Source: Vreelandella maris (GTDB lineage Bacteria; Pseudomonadota; Gammaproteobacteria; Pseudomonadales; Halomonadaceae). Taken from it: a stretch of DNA of 64,000 nt. Below the pieces are notes generated by a model, which was not told the origin of the DNA, ran no database searches, and saw nothing but the letters and a program-made list of their open reading frames with translations. Position numbers and translations under genes: made by a program. Below, one piece after another: positions 53,436-62,199 of this stretch. Within the stretch, counting starts at the first letter, position 1; every line of letters starts with the position of its first letter. The stretch lies in the NCBI RefSeq assembly GCF_013371085.1, contig NZ_JABWCV010000003.1, positions 186,001-250,000 on the forward strand. The letters are read 5' to 3'.

Positions 53436-53552
53436 CCCGCCTCCTCTCGCTAAAAGTGTCTTCACTGCCGTTATCATGGTGAGCGATGGGGGGTGTTGCA
53501 AGCTCGCTCAGCCTAAATAATGATGTTCTATGCACTTTTTGTCACAAAGCCT

Positions 53553-53583
53553 TTGACCGCTAACCAAGGGTCGGTGCTAGTAT
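53553..53583 (+). promoter_or_regulatory. Possible sigma70 promoter of the doe cluster
   Basis: TTGACC at 53553-53558 and TAGTAT at 53578-53583 are separated by 19 bases, slightly long. An inverted GACC/GGTC pair lies in the spacer. This is the best candidate in the 304-base gap between ghrA and doeA, but it is weak evidence. Confidence 0.35.
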
Positions 53584-53599
53584 CGCCTTAAGACGACAT

Positions 53600-53705
53600 T
53601 GGCGGGCCTGCTGCAACCGCAGCAGATGCAACCCCGACGCCTGATCGGTGGTGGCCAGGTCGATCCTGTGGCCCAGCGTTTTGTGCCTAACAGTAGGCAG
53701 CACGT
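53600..53705 (+). promoter_or_regulatory. Hairpin-rich leader of doeA
   Basis: Three stem-loops are visible: CTGCTGC-AACC-GCAGCAG at 53608-53625; GGCC-AGG closed on CCT-(GT)-GGCC at 53653-53673; and GCCTA-ACAG-TAGGC at 53685-53698, extendable through GTGC/GCAC. Together with the region up to the start they make an unusually structured ~150-base 5' leader. No known riboswitch class is recognised. Confidence 0.5.
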
Positions 53706-53739
53706 TGGTTCTTGGTGATCCTTAATGGCGAGTTGCCCG

Positions 53740-54939
53740 ATGACTCAGGTTTCCCTACCTTTCACACGCGAAGAGTATGCTACCCGCCTGTGGAAAGTGC
53801 GTGCTGAAATGGCCAGTCGTGGCATTGACGTATTAATCGTCAGTGACCCTTCCAATATGGCCTGGCTAACCGGTTACGACGGTTGGTCGTTTTATGTGCA
53901 TCAGTGTGTCCTGGTGGGCCTCGAAGGCGAGCCGGTATGGTTTGGTCGGCGCATGGATGCCAACGGTGCCCTGCGCACCTGCTGGATTGATCCCGACAAC
54001 ATTACCTACTACCCGGATTACTATGTGCAAAATCCGGATATGCACCCGATGGAGTATCTGGCGCAGTCGATCATGCCTGATCGCGGCTGGCACTTGGGTG
54101 TCGTGGGTATGGAGATGGATAACTACTACTTCTCCGCCAAGGCCTACCTGAGCCTGCTGAAAGAGCTGCCCCATGCACGCTTTATGGATGCCAATGCGCT
54201 GGTCAATTGGTGTCGGGCGATCAAATCGCCCCAGGAAGTGGCTTATATGCGCATTGCCGCCAAAATCGTGGAAGGCATGCATACGCGTATCTTGGAAGTG
54301 ATCGAACCTGGCCTGCCGAAGAGCAAGCTGGTGTCGGAAATTTACCGCGTAGGCATTGAAGGCTTTGTTGATGGGAATGGCAAGGTTTTTGGCGGTGACT
54401 ATCCCGCCATTGTGCCCATGCTGCCTACCGGTAAAGACGCCGCTGCACCGCACCTGACCTGGGACGACACGCCTTTTCGCAAAGGCGAGGGGACCTTCTT
54501 TGAGATTGCCGGGGTGTTTAAGCGCTACCATGCGCCCATGTCGCGTACGGTTTTCCTGGGTACGCCGCCCACTGACTTTATCCGTGCCGAATCGGCGCTG
54601 CTGGAAGGCATTGAAAACGGCTTGGCAGTGGCCAAACCCGGTAACCGCACGGCGGATATTGCCATGGCGCTGGGTGCGGCGATGGATAAATACGGTTTTG
54701 ACCGCGGCGGCGCCCGCTGTGGTTATCCCATCGGTATTTCGTACCCGCCCGACTGGGGTGAGCGCACCATGAGTTTGCGCCCCTCCGATGACACTATTCT
54801 GGAGCCGGGCATGACGTTCCACTTTATGCCCGGGCTCTGGGAGGAAAACTGGGGCTTGGAAATTACCGAAAGCATCTTAATTACCGAAGACGGCTGCGAA
54901 ACCCTGGCCAATTTTCCGCGCCAGCTGTTTGTTAAGTAG
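53740..54939 (+). CDS. doeA: Ectoine hydrolase DoeA
   Basis: 399 residues from ATG 53740 (MTQVSLPFTREEYATRL), a size that fits the family; an in-frame ATG 15 bases earlier lacks a good ribosome site, while GGCGAG stands before 53740. M24/creatinase-fold protein: an N-terminal domain with SDPSNMAWLTGYDGWSFYVHQ and a C-terminal pita-bread domain (KGEGTFFEIAGVFKRYHAPMSRTVFLG; WGLEITESILIT). It opens the ectoine ring to N-acetyl-2,4-diaminobutyrate, the first catabolic step. It lies immediately upstream of doeB (24-base gap) and starts the cluster. Confidence 0.93.
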   Translation: MTQVSLPFTREEYATRLWKVRAEMASRGIDVLIVSDPSNMAWLTGYDGWSFYVHQCVLVGLEGEPVWFGRRMDANGALRTCWIDPDNITYYPDYYVQNPDMHPMEYLAQSIMPDRGWHLGVVGMEMDNYYFSAKAYLSLLKELPHARFMDANALVNWCRAIKSPQEVAYMRIAAKIVEGMHTRILEVIEPGLPKSKLVSEIYRVGIEGFVDGNGKVFGGDYPAIVPMLPTGKDAAAPHLTWDDTPFRKGEGTFFEIAGVFKRYHAPMSRTVFLGTPPTDFIRAESALLEGIENGLAVAKPGNRTADIAMALGAAMDKYGFDRGGARCGYPIGISYPPDWGERTMSLRPSDDTILEPGMTFHFMPGLWEENWGLEITESILITEDGCETLANFPRQLFVK

Positions 54940-54963
54940 TGGTTTGTAAAAAAGGAATATCCA

Positions 54964-55995
54964 ATGACTGATCAAGCGAACCAATTGCGGCCAAGCCCCA
55001 TTTCCGCCACCGTTGATTTCGATGCCGATGGCGTGCAGCACGGCTTTTTAAAACTGCCCATCTCCACTGACGAATCTGCCTGGGGCGCGGTGATGATTCC
55101 GGTGACCGTGGTCAAGAACGGCGACGGCCCCACGGCACTGCTGACCGGCGGCAACCACGGTGATGAGTACGAAGGCATTACCTCGCTGCTGAAGCTCTCT
55201 TCAACGCTTAAAGCAGAAGACGTAACAGGGCGGGTGATTATCGTGCCATGCATGAACACCCCAGCCGTGATGGCGGGCAAGCGCACCTCGCCGATGGATA
55301 AGGGCAACCTCAACCGCAGTTTCCCCGGCGACCCTAACGGCAGTGTCACGCCGCAGATTGCCGACTATTTTACCCGTGTGCTGGTGCCGATGAGTGATGT
55401 GGTGCTTGATCTGCACTCTGGCGGCCGTACGCTGGATATTCTGCCGTTTGGTGCGTCTCACGTACTGGATAACAAAGCGCAGCAGCAGTCCGCGCTGGAA
55501 GGCGCCAAAGCGTTCGGCGCCCCCTACGCCATGGTGATGTTTGAGCTGGATGCGGAAAAGCTCTTCGATACCGCCTGCGAGCGCCAGGGCAAAGTGTTTG
55601 TGGCCACAGAGCTTGGCGGCGGTGGCACGTCGACGCCCCTGAGCATTGCGATTGCCGAACGCGGCGTGCGCAATTTCCTGATTCACTACGGGCTAGTCAA
55701 AGGCGAAGTCGAAATGCCCGCAGGCGGGCAGATGTATCTCGATATGCCCGACGCTAGCTGTTACGTGCAGAGCCAGCACTCCGGCGTGTTGGAGCTGTTG
55801 GTGGCGCTGGGCGACGAGGTGAAAAAAGGCCAGACGATTGCCTATGTGTATGACATGACTCGCAGTGGCACTGCACCAGTGGCCTACAAAGCCGAGCGCG
55901 ATGGCATCTTAATGGCTCGCCGTGCGCCCTCGCTGATCAATATGGGGGACACCCTGGCGGTGATTGCCGATGTTGTCGAACGCCTGGAGGCGTAA
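54964..55995 (+). CDS. doeB: N-alpha-acetyl-L-2,4-diaminobutyrate deacetylase DoeB
   Basis: 343 residues of the AstE/AspA zinc-deacylase family. Predicted zinc ligands are His65 and Glu68 (GGNHGDEYEG) and His151 (VVLDLHSGG), with a basic substrate motif GNLNRSFPG. It deacetylates N-alpha-acetyl-diaminobutyrate to 2,4-diaminobutyrate, the second step after DoeA. AAAGGA lies before the ATG. The doeX start follows only eight bases after its stop, and doeB's GGAGG near the end serves as its ribosome site. Confidence 0.93.
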   Translation: MTDQANQLRPSPISATVDFDADGVQHGFLKLPISTDESAWGAVMIPVTVVKNGDGPTALLTGGNHGDEYEGITSLLKLSSTLKAEDVTGRVIIVPCMNTPAVMAGKRTSPMDKGNLNRSFPGDPNGSVTPQIADYFTRVLVPMSDVVLDLHSGGRTLDILPFGASHVLDNKAQQQSALEGAKAFGAPYAMVMFELDAEKLFDTACERQGKVFVATELGGGGTSTPLSIAIAERGVRNFLIHYGLVKGEVEMPAGGQMYLDMPDASCYVQSQHSGVLELLVALGDEVKKGQTIAYVYDMTRSGTAPVAYKAERDGILMARRAPSLINMGDTLAVIADVVERLEA

Positions 55996-56003
55996 CCCCC
56001 GGC

Positions 56004-56480
56004 ATGATGAAACTTGACCGTTTTGATCTCAAAATCCTCGATATCCTCTCCCGCGATGGGCGGATCACTAAATCGAAGCTGGCCGAGGCGATCAACCTCT
56101 CGGTCAGCCCCTGCTGGGAACGGGTAAAACGGCTGGAAAATGCTGGCATCATTCAAGGCTACAGCGCGCGCATCAATAGCGAAGTATTGGTGCCGCGCAA
56201 CCCCGTCTGGGTGCAGATTGAACTCAAACAGCACAATGCCGAAAGCTTCTCTCGTTTTGAAGCGTTGGTAATGCAAACCCCCGAAGTCACCGAGTGTGTG
56301 GCGGTAGGGGGCGGCGTGGATTATTTGGTGAAGTTTGAAGCGCGTACGATCGATAGCTACCAGCGCCTGATGGATAAGTGGCTGGTGTCCGAAGCCGGTA
56401 TCGAGCGCTACTTCACCTATATCGTGACCAAAACCGTCAAGCGGGTTCCTATCGGCATCGATACCGACGACATTCTTTAA
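56004..56480 (+). CDS. doeX: Lrp/AsnC-family regulator DoeX
   Basis: 158 residues. An N-terminal AsnC winged HTH (LDRFDLKILDILSRDGRITKSKLAEAINLSVSPCWERVKRLENAGII) is followed by the RAM ligand-binding domain (VTECVAVGGGVDYLVKFEA). In Halomonas elongata DoeX is the regulator encoded with doeAB and binds near its promoter. Here it is co-transcribed with doeAB. The ligand is probably an ectoine-breakdown intermediate; that is known only by analogy. Confidence 0.92.
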   Translation: MMKLDRFDLKILDILSRDGRITKSKLAEAINLSVSPCWERVKRLENAGIIQGYSARINSEVLVPRNPVWVQIELKQHNAESFSRFEALVMQTPEVTECVAVGGGVDYLVKFEARTIDSYQRLMDKWLVSEAGIERYFTYIVTKTVKRVPIGIDTDDIL

Positions 56481-56698
56481 GCCCCACCAAAAGCTATTAC
56501 CAAGTACAACCAAAAAAAAGCACTGCCAAACGTCCGCTGACAAAAAAAGTCGCGTGATAAGCCTCGGTTTTCAAAAACACTTCGTGGCGCCTCTCCGTTA
56601 ACCTATGTGCATTCGACGGCAAGGCAATGAGCTTGCTGACAATGCCACACAGTTATTGCAGCGCTCGGTTAGCCAGACTGCATTTGAGGGAGGTTTCC

Positions 56699-58195
56699 AT
56701 GACCACACTATCGACCACGCTGGCCAAGCGCCTGGAAGATCCGCGTCTGTTCCGGCAGTACGCCTACGTGAACGGTAAATGGACCCATGGGGAAGGCGGT
56801 CGCGAAGAAGCGGTGTATGACCCCGCCACCAATGAAGCCATTGGCCATATCCCGTTGCTGGAAGCCGAGCAGATCACTGCCGCTGTGGATGCTGCCGAAG
56901 CGGCGTTTGTACACTGGCGGGCACTGCGCGCTGATGAACGCTGCGAGCGTTTGCTGGCCTGGTACGACCTGATTCAAGCCAACCGTGAAGACCTCGCCAC
57001 CATCATGACGCTGGAGCAGGGCAAGCCACTGCCCGACGCCCGTGGCGAAGTCGAGTACGGTGCCAGCTTCGTGCGCTGGTTCGCGGAAGAGGGCAAGCGT
57101 ACCTACGGCGAAACTATTCCCAGTCATATCCCGAATGCGTCACTCGGCACCATTAAAGAGCCGGTCGGCATCGCGGCGATGATTACGCCCTGGAACTTCC
57201 CGCTAGCAATGATTACCCGCAAAGCCGCCGCGGCATTGGCAGCGGGTTGCCCGGTGATTGTGAAGCCTGCCAACGAAACGCCGTTCTCTGCGTTGGCGCT
57301 GGCGGAGCTTGCCGAGCGGGCGGGGATTCCGGCAGGGATTTTCAACGTCGTGCTGGGTGACCCGGCGGAAGTCTCAAAAATTCTTTGCGGCGAGTCACGT
57401 ATTCGTGCGCTCTCCTTCACCGGTTCCACCCGCGTGGGCCGTTTGCTGATCGAACAGAGCGCCAACACCGTCAAGCGGCTCTCTCTGGAGCTGGGTGGCA
57501 ACGCGCCGTTTATCGTTGGGCCGGACATGGACCCGAAGCAGGCTGCTTATGCAGCAGTCGATGCCAAGTTCCAAACCGCCGGGCAGGACTGCCTAGCCGC
57601 CAACCGCATTTTGGTACACGAATCCATTCATGATGAATTCGTCGAGCAGTTCGCCGAGCGCATGGCCGCACTCACTGTGGGTAATGGCTTGCAGGGTGAA
57701 ATTGATCTGGGCCCGCTGATTCACCGTCAGGCGGTGGAAAAAGCGGCGTCGATTGTCGATGACGCCATTTCCAAAGGCGCCAAGATGATTGGTGGTGACC
57801 AAAGCCAGGCTCCGGGTGAAAACTTCTTTATGCCGGTGATGCTGACCGGCGTGACGCCGCAGATGAAAGTATGGCGGGAAGAGAACTTTGCCCCAGTAGC
57901 CGGTATCACCGCCTACAGCACCGACGACGAAGTGATCGAAATGGCCAACGACACCGAGTACGGACTGGCCGCGTATATCTACACCCACGATATCCGCCGT
58001 ATCTGGAAGCTGATGCGCGCGCTGGAATACGGCATGGTCAGCGTTAACTCCGTCAAAATGACCGGCCCGCCGGTACCCTTTGGCGGCGTGAAGCAGTCCG
58101 GCCTTGGCCGTGAAGGTGGTGCCACCGGTATTGATGAATATCTGGAAACGAAATATTACTGCCTGGGTGCGCTGGGTTCAGTCTCAGGCAGCTAA
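56699..58195 (+). CDS. doeC: Aspartate-semialdehyde dehydrogenase DoeC
   Basis: 498 residues from ATG 56699 (MTTLSTTLAKRLEDPRLF), with GAGGGAGG upstream; an in-frame ATG 72 bases earlier adds an unrelated extension. ALDH family, succinate-semialdehyde dehydrogenase-like: ITPWNFPLAM, FTGSTRVGRLL, Glu in LELGGNAPF, Cys in AGQDCLAANR. It oxidises L-aspartate-beta-semialdehyde from diaminobutyrate to aspartate. A 218-base gap separates it from doeX, so it may have its own promoter. Confidence 0.9.
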   Translation: MTTLSTTLAKRLEDPRLFRQYAYVNGKWTHGEGGREEAVYDPATNEAIGHIPLLEAEQITAAVDAAEAAFVHWRALRADERCERLLAWYDLIQANREDLATIMTLEQGKPLPDARGEVEYGASFVRWFAEEGKRTYGETIPSHIPNASLGTIKEPVGIAAMITPWNFPLAMITRKAAAALAAGCPVIVKPANETPFSALALAELAERAGIPAGIFNVVLGDPAEVSKILCGESRIRALSFTGSTRVGRLLIEQSANTVKRLSLELGGNAPFIVGPDMDPKQAAYAAVDAKFQTAGQDCLAANRILVHESIHDEFVEQFAERMAALTVGNGLQGEIDLGPLIHRQAVEKAASIVDDAISKGAKMIGGDQSQAPGENFFMPVMLTGVTPQMKVWREENFAPVAGITAYSTDDEVIEMANDTEYGLAAYIYTHDIRRIWKLMRALEYGMVSVNSVKMTGPPVPFGGVKQSGLGREGGATGIDEYLETKYYCLGALGSVSGS

Positions 58196-58223
58196 TCGCC
58201 AAGTTGACAATAATTTAAAACAT

Positions 58224-58247
58224 CCTCCCCGCAATGCGGGGAGGTTT
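58224..58247 (+). terminator. Strong hairpin between doeC and doeD (attenuator?)
   Basis: A perfect 9-bp GC-rich stem CCTCCCCGC / GCGGGGAGG with a 3-base loop, followed by only three T. It lies 29 bases after doeC and 20 before the doeD ATG. It may partly terminate or stabilise the doeC message. Confidence 0.6.
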
Positions 58248-58266
58248 ACCGTACAGAGAGAACGCT

Positions 58267-59700
58267 ATGAGCTTGCATCAGGATTTGATCGAACGCGACC
58301 GTAAAGTCACTTTCCACGCCTCTACCCACCTGCGCGATTTTGCCCACGGCGACCTGCCGGGCCGCGTGATTACCGGCGGTAAAGGCATCAACATCGTAGA
58401 TAAAGACGGCCGCGAATTTATCGACGGCTTTGCCGGGCTTTACTGCGTCAACATCGGCTATGGGCGCACCGAAGTCGCCGAGGCGATCTACAAGCAAGCG
58501 CTAGAACTCTCCTACTACCATACCTACGTAGGCCACTCTAACGAGCCGCAGATCGAGCTTTCCGAGCGTATTCTGAAGATCGCGGGCATGAACATGTCCA
58601 AGGTCTACTACGGTATGTCCGGTTCAGACGCCAACGAAACCCAGCTCAAGATCGTGCGCTACTACAACAACGTACTGGGTCGCCCGCAGAAGAAAAAGGT
58701 CATCTCGCGTATGCGTGGTTACCACGGTTCAGGTATTGCCTCTGGCTCGCTGACCGGCCTGAAAGCGTTCCACGACCACTTCGATCTGCCGATTGACACT
58801 ATTCGCCATACCGAAGCGCCGCACTACTACCTGCGTGCCGCTGAGCAGCACGGCATGACCGAGCTTGAGTTCTCTGCGTATTGCGCCGAGAAACTGGAAG
58901 CGATGATTTTGGAAGAAGGCCCGGATACCGTCGCCGCCTTTATCGGCGAGCCCGTGCTGGGTACGGGCGGTATCGTACCGCCGCCGGAAGGCTACTGGGA
59001 TGCCATCCAAGCCGTGCTGGCGAAGTATGACGTGCTGCTGATTGCCGATGAAGTGGTGTGTGGCTTTGGCCGTACCGGTTCTGATTTCGGCAGCCATCAC
59101 TACAACATGAAGCCTGACCTGGTCACCATCGCCAAAGGCTTAACCAGTGCTTACCAACCGCTTTCCGGCGTGATTGTCGGTGAGAAAGTGTGGCAAGTGC
59201 TTGAGCAAGGCACCGGCGAATACGGCCCCATCGGCCACGGCTGGACTTACTCAGGCCATGCGCTGGGCTGTGCGGCAGGGCTTGCCAACCTGGATATCAT
59301 CGAGCGTGAAAACCTGGTGGGTAACGCGTCGGAAACCGGTGCTTACTTCCAGCAGCAGCTAAAAGCTAACTTTGAAGGTCATCCGCTATTGGGCGACGTG
59401 CGCGGTGTAGGCCTGATGGCAGCGCTGGAGTTCTCGCCAGACGCCAAGCAGCGCCTGCACTTCGACCCAGCGCTGAAAGTCGGCCCGCGTGTTGCGGCAG
59501 CCGCGATGGAAGAGAACCTGATTGCCCGCGCCATGCCCCAAGGCGACATTCTCGGCTTTGCACCGCCGCTGACCATTAATCGGGGTGAAGTGGACGATAT
59601 GATTGGTCGCGCCAAACGCGCCATCGACCGCGTGACGGATGAACTAGTGCGCTCCGGCGACCTTAAAACTGGCCAGCAGGAGGCTGCCTTTACAGTTTAA
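58267..59700 (+). CDS. doeD: Diaminobutyrate transaminase DoeD (class III aminotransferase)
   Basis: 477 residues from ATG 58267 (MSLHQDLIERDRKVTFHAS), with GAGAG upstream. Fold-type I class III PLP enzyme: the PLP-phosphate region GMSGSDANETQLK, Asp in IADEVVCGFGRTG, and the PLP lysine in VTIAKGLTSAYQPLSG. It converts 2,4-diaminobutyrate to aspartate-semialdehyde, the DoeC substrate. It is followed by a strong terminator that ends the doe cluster. Close to omega-amino-acid:pyruvate transaminases; the context decides the name. Confidence 0.9.
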   Translation: MSLHQDLIERDRKVTFHASTHLRDFAHGDLPGRVITGGKGINIVDKDGREFIDGFAGLYCVNIGYGRTEVAEAIYKQALELSYYHTYVGHSNEPQIELSERILKIAGMNMSKVYYGMSGSDANETQLKIVRYYNNVLGRPQKKKVISRMRGYHGSGIASGSLTGLKAFHDHFDLPIDTIRHTEAPHYYLRAAEQHGMTELEFSAYCAEKLEAMILEEGPDTVAAFIGEPVLGTGGIVPPPEGYWDAIQAVLAKYDVLLIADEVVCGFGRTGSDFGSHHYNMKPDLVTIAKGLTSAYQPLSGVIVGEKVWQVLEQGTGEYGPIGHGWTYSGHALGCAAGLANLDIIERENLVGNASETGAYFQQQLKANFEGHPLLGDVRGVGLMAALEFSPDAKQRLHFDPALKVGPRVAAAAMEENLIARAMPQGDILGFAPPLTINRGEVDDMIGRAKRAIDRVTDELVRSGDLKTGQQEAAFTV

Positions 59701-59720
59701 TCACCTGTTTTAGCCTTTTG

Positions 59721-59755
59721 AGCGCCGCTGCCTGTGCAGCGGCGCTTTTGTTTTT
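59721..59755 (+). terminator. Rho-independent terminator after doeD
   Basis: A 10-11-bp stem GCGCCGCTGC / GCAGCGGCGC with a 4-base loop, followed by TTTTGTTTTT. Confidence 0.93.
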
Positions 59756-59816
59756 GTAGGCCACGACTATGCTGAATACAGTTGTTAGCCAATTGACAGT
59801 AAAGGAGAGGCCCACG

Positions 59817-60494
59817 ATGCAGCCGGTATTAGCCTTCGATGTTTACGGCACGCTGATTGATACCCAGGGAGTGACCGTTGAGCTGGAACGACGCTTGGCC
59901 GATGCTTCCAAAGCAGGCGAATTTGCCCGCCGCTGGCGGGAGAAGCAGCTTGAATACAGCTTCCGCCACGGCTTGATGGGCGCCTATGTGCCCTTTTCTG
60001 AATGTACCCGCGAAGCGCTGGTCTTTATCGACCGGGCGCTACAAACCGGCCTTTCCGATAACGATCACGATCACTTAATGGCAGTGTATGGTGAGCTACC
60101 TGCGTTTGACGATGTCGTGCCCGCCTTGGATCAACTGCGCGATGCGGGCATCCGCTGTGTGGCATTTTCGAATGGCACTGCCGATGCCGTCTCGACGCTA
60201 CTGACGCGTGCGGGCGTTGAGAGCCATATGGATGACGTCATTAGCGCGGATGAAGTCAAGCGCTTCAAGCCGGACCCCGCCGTTTATTCCCATCTGCGTA
60301 GCCGCCTGGAAACCCGCCCAGAACACACCTGGCTAATTTCCAGCAATCCCTTTGATGTGATTGGCGCCACCCACGCCGGGTTACGCAGCGCCTGGATACG
60401 GCGTAATTCCGATGCGCCGTTTGACCCCTGGGGCATTGAGCCCGATATGACGGTCACTGATTTAGGCGCATTGGCCGAACGCATTATTCGCTAG
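59817..60494 (+). CDS. Type II haloacid dehalogenase (HAD family)
   Basis: 225 residues from ATG 59817 (MQPVLAFDVYGTLIDTQG), with AAAGGAGAGG eleven bases upstream. HAD core: nucleophile Asp8 in AFDVYGTL, Ser/Asn in VAFSNGTAD, Lys in KRFKPDPAVY, and the late acidic motif around ISSNPFDVIGA. It matches L-2-haloacid dehalogenases that hydrolyse 2-haloalkanoates with inversion, but members with phosphoglycolate-like substrates exist. It lies between the doe terminator and a small monooxygenase gene. Confidence 0.82.
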   Translation: MQPVLAFDVYGTLIDTQGVTVELERRLADASKAGEFARRWREKQLEYSFRHGLMGAYVPFSECTREALVFIDRALQTGLSDNDHDHLMAVYGELPAFDDVVPALDQLRDAGIRCVAFSNGTADAVSTLLTRAGVESHMDDVISADEVKRFKPDPAVYSHLRSRLETRPEHTWLISSNPFDVIGATHAGLRSAWIRRNSDAPFDPWGIEPDMTVTDLGALAERIIR

Positions 60495-60555
60495 GTTGTG
60501 AACCTGCGTAGACAAGCCGCATAATGACGCACGCTTAACGACTTAGGATATGAGC

Positions 60556-60903
60556 ATGTCAGAAAAAATTTACTGTGTTGCCGGCTTTAAGCCCAAACCA
60601 GGCAAGGAAGAAGCCGTATTTAAAGCACTTCAGACCTTAGAACCGAATACGCACCGGGAAGATGCTTGCATTCACTACACGGTAACGCGCCAGATCGACA
60701 ATCCCTTTGCCCAGGGCACCGGTTATCCGATCGTATTTCATGAAATTTGGGCCAGTCGTGAAGAGTTTGAAGCCCACTGCCAGCGTAAAGAGATTCAAGA
60801 CTTCTTCGCCAAGCACGTTGAGTCACCCGATGGCGATATTGAAGATGCCAACGTGTGTGTTTACACCGATGAGCCATGGAATTTTGACGCGCCCAAGGTG
60901 TAA
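60556..60903 (+). CDS. Antibiotic-biosynthesis-monooxygenase (ABM) domain protein
   Basis: 115 residues, starting at ATG 60556, which has AGGA seven bases upstream (the ATG at 60550 is too close). It is a single dimeric ferredoxin-like ABM domain: IYCVAGFKPKPGKEEAVFKAL at the N-terminus, HYTVTRQIDNP, and FHEIWASREEFEAHCQ, the typical YgiN-like quinol-monooxygenase pattern. The substrate is unknown. It is followed by a 14-bp triplicate repeat and luxS. Confidence 0.8.
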   Translation: MSEKIYCVAGFKPKPGKEEAVFKALQTLEPNTHREDACIHYTVTRQIDNPFAQGTGYPIVFHEIWASREEFEAHCQRKEIQDFFAKHVESPDGDIEDANVCVYTDEPWNFDAPKV

Positions 60904-60939
60904 GCGAAACGGTTTAAGCGAATAGGTTTAAGCAAAAAG
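60898..60939. repeat. 14-bp tandem repeat x3 between the ABM gene and luxS
   Basis: Units GTGTAAGCGAAACG (60898), GTTTAAGCGAATAG (60912) and GTTTAAGCAAAAAG (60926). The first unit contains the stop codon of the upstream gene and the last leads into the luxS AAGGAG site. Confidence 0.85.
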
Positions 60940-60947
60940 GAGCCAAC

Positions 60948-61415
60948 ATGACCGATAAAAAGATGAACGTCGAAAGCTTTAACCTGGATCACACCAAGGT
61001 AAAAGCCCCGTACGTGCGTTTAGCCGACATCAAAGAAGGCCAGAACGGCGACCGTATCCACAAGTACGACCTGCGGATCTGCCAGCCCAATAAAGATCAC
61101 ATGGAAATGCCAGCGCTGCACTCCCTTGAGCACTTAATGGCTGAGCTGTCGCGCAATCACACCGATAAAGTGGTCGATATCAGCCCCATGGGCTGCCAAA
61201 CCGGCTTCTACATCGCGATGATCAATCACGACGACTATGACGGCGTGCTGAACATCATCGAACAAACGCTGAACGATGTGCTGGTCGCTACCGAAGTACC
61301 TGCCTGCAATGAAATGCAGTGCGGCTGGGCCGCCAGCCACAGCCTGGAAGGCGCCCAGGAGCTGGCCCGCAACCTGCTGGCCAAGCGCAACGAGTGGACG
61401 GAAGTCTTCGCCTAA
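60948..61415 (+). CDS. luxS: S-ribosylhomocysteine lyase LuxS
   Basis: 155 residues, typical LuxS. Metal ligands are His58 and His62 (HSLEH, with Glu61) and Cys125 (QCGWAASH); catalytic Cys83 is in MGCQTGFY. It splits S-ribosylhomocysteine to homocysteine and DPD, the precursor of autoinducer-2. Perfect AAGGAG site before the ATG. Followed by a strong terminator. The detoxification role in the methyl cycle is certain for the family; quorum sensing is not shown, since no lsr or luxP genes are present here. Confidence 0.95.
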   Translation: MTDKKMNVESFNLDHTKVKAPYVRLADIKEGQNGDRIHKYDLRICQPNKDHMEMPALHSLEHLMAELSRNHTDKVVDISPMGCQTGFYIAMINHDDYDGVLNIIEQTLNDVLVATEVPACNEMQCGWAASHSLEGAQELARNLLAKRNEWTEVFA

Positions 61416-61469
61416 GCGTTATGTAACTGCATCAGCGACGCGCGAACGTATTAATAAAGTAAGAAGCCG

Positions 61470-61504
61470 AACGCCTCCTGGGTATACGCCCAGGAGGCGT
61501 TTTT
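61470..61504 (+). terminator. Rho-independent terminator after luxS
   Basis: A 13-bp stem AACGCCTCCTGGG / CCCAGGAGGCGTT with a 6-base loop, running into five T. Confidence 0.93.
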
Positions 61505-61587
61505 ATAGTCGTGCATTTACGAATGGAAAACGCCAAGCAACGGTGACATGCTGGCACCACGCACTTTTCCCTGGGTGAGGCATTAAG

Positions 61588-62199
61588 ATGCTATTGGACA
61601 CTTGGCTTTTATATCTGATCGCCTGCATTGGCCTATCGCTTTCTCCAGGGCCAAACGGCCTGTTAGCGCTGACCCACGGCGCCATGCATGGCAGCCGTAA
61701 AACCCTATTTACCATTGTTGGCGGTGCGACAGGGTTTATGCTGATTATTGCCTTGTGCATGTTTGGGATTGGTGCGCTGCTTAAATCCTCGGTGGTATGG
61801 CTGACCGTGCTGAAATGGGTCGGCGGGGCCTATCTTATTTGGTTGGGTATTCAGGTATGGCGCTCGCCGCCGATTACGGGCGACATTGATGTAAATACAA
61901 GCCGAGCGAGCGGGTGGCACCTGTATCGCCAAGGCGTACTGGCATCAATTACTAACCCCAAAGTACTGCTGTTCTTTAGCGCCTTCCTGCCTCAGTTTAT
62001 CGTCCCCCAAGGCAGTTTGATGCTGCAATTCTTCGTGCTGGCAGGCACCTTTGTGGTTATCGAATGCATCGTGGAAGGCTTGCTCGCCAATATGGCCAAC
62101 CGCATTCGTCACTGGTTAAAACGCGTGGGCCGCGGATTCAACCGCACCTGCGGCGGTATCTTTGTTGCTATCGGGGCTGCGTTGCCGTTAAGGGCGTGA
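61588..62199 (+). CDS. LysE/RhtB-family amino-acid exporter
   Basis: 203 residues and six hydrophobic segments, the family norm. The LysE signature SLSPGPNGLLALTHGAMHG lies in the first 35 residues, WVGGAYLIWLGIQVWRS in the middle, and ITNPKVLLFFSAFLPQF later. It exports amino acids or homoserine lactone-like compounds; the substrate is unknown. It lies 172 bases after luxS beyond its terminator, so it is a separate unit. It is followed by a hairpin region and then the chemoreceptor remnant on the other strand. Confidence 0.88.
   Translation: MLLDTWLLYLIACIGLSLSPGPNGLLALTHGAMHGSRKTLFTIVGGATGFMLIIALCMFGIGALLKSSVVWLTVLKWVGGAYLIWLGIQVWRSPPITGDIDVNTSRASGWHLYRQGVLASITNPKVLLFFSAFLPQFIVPQGSLMLQFFVLAGTFVVIECIVEGLLANMANRIRHWLKRVGRGFNRTCGGIFVAIGAALPLRA

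Noticed and set aside
53866-54822. 318-codon open frame antisense to doeA
   Set aside because: Same explanation: shadow of codon bias; no ribosome site or recognisable domain.
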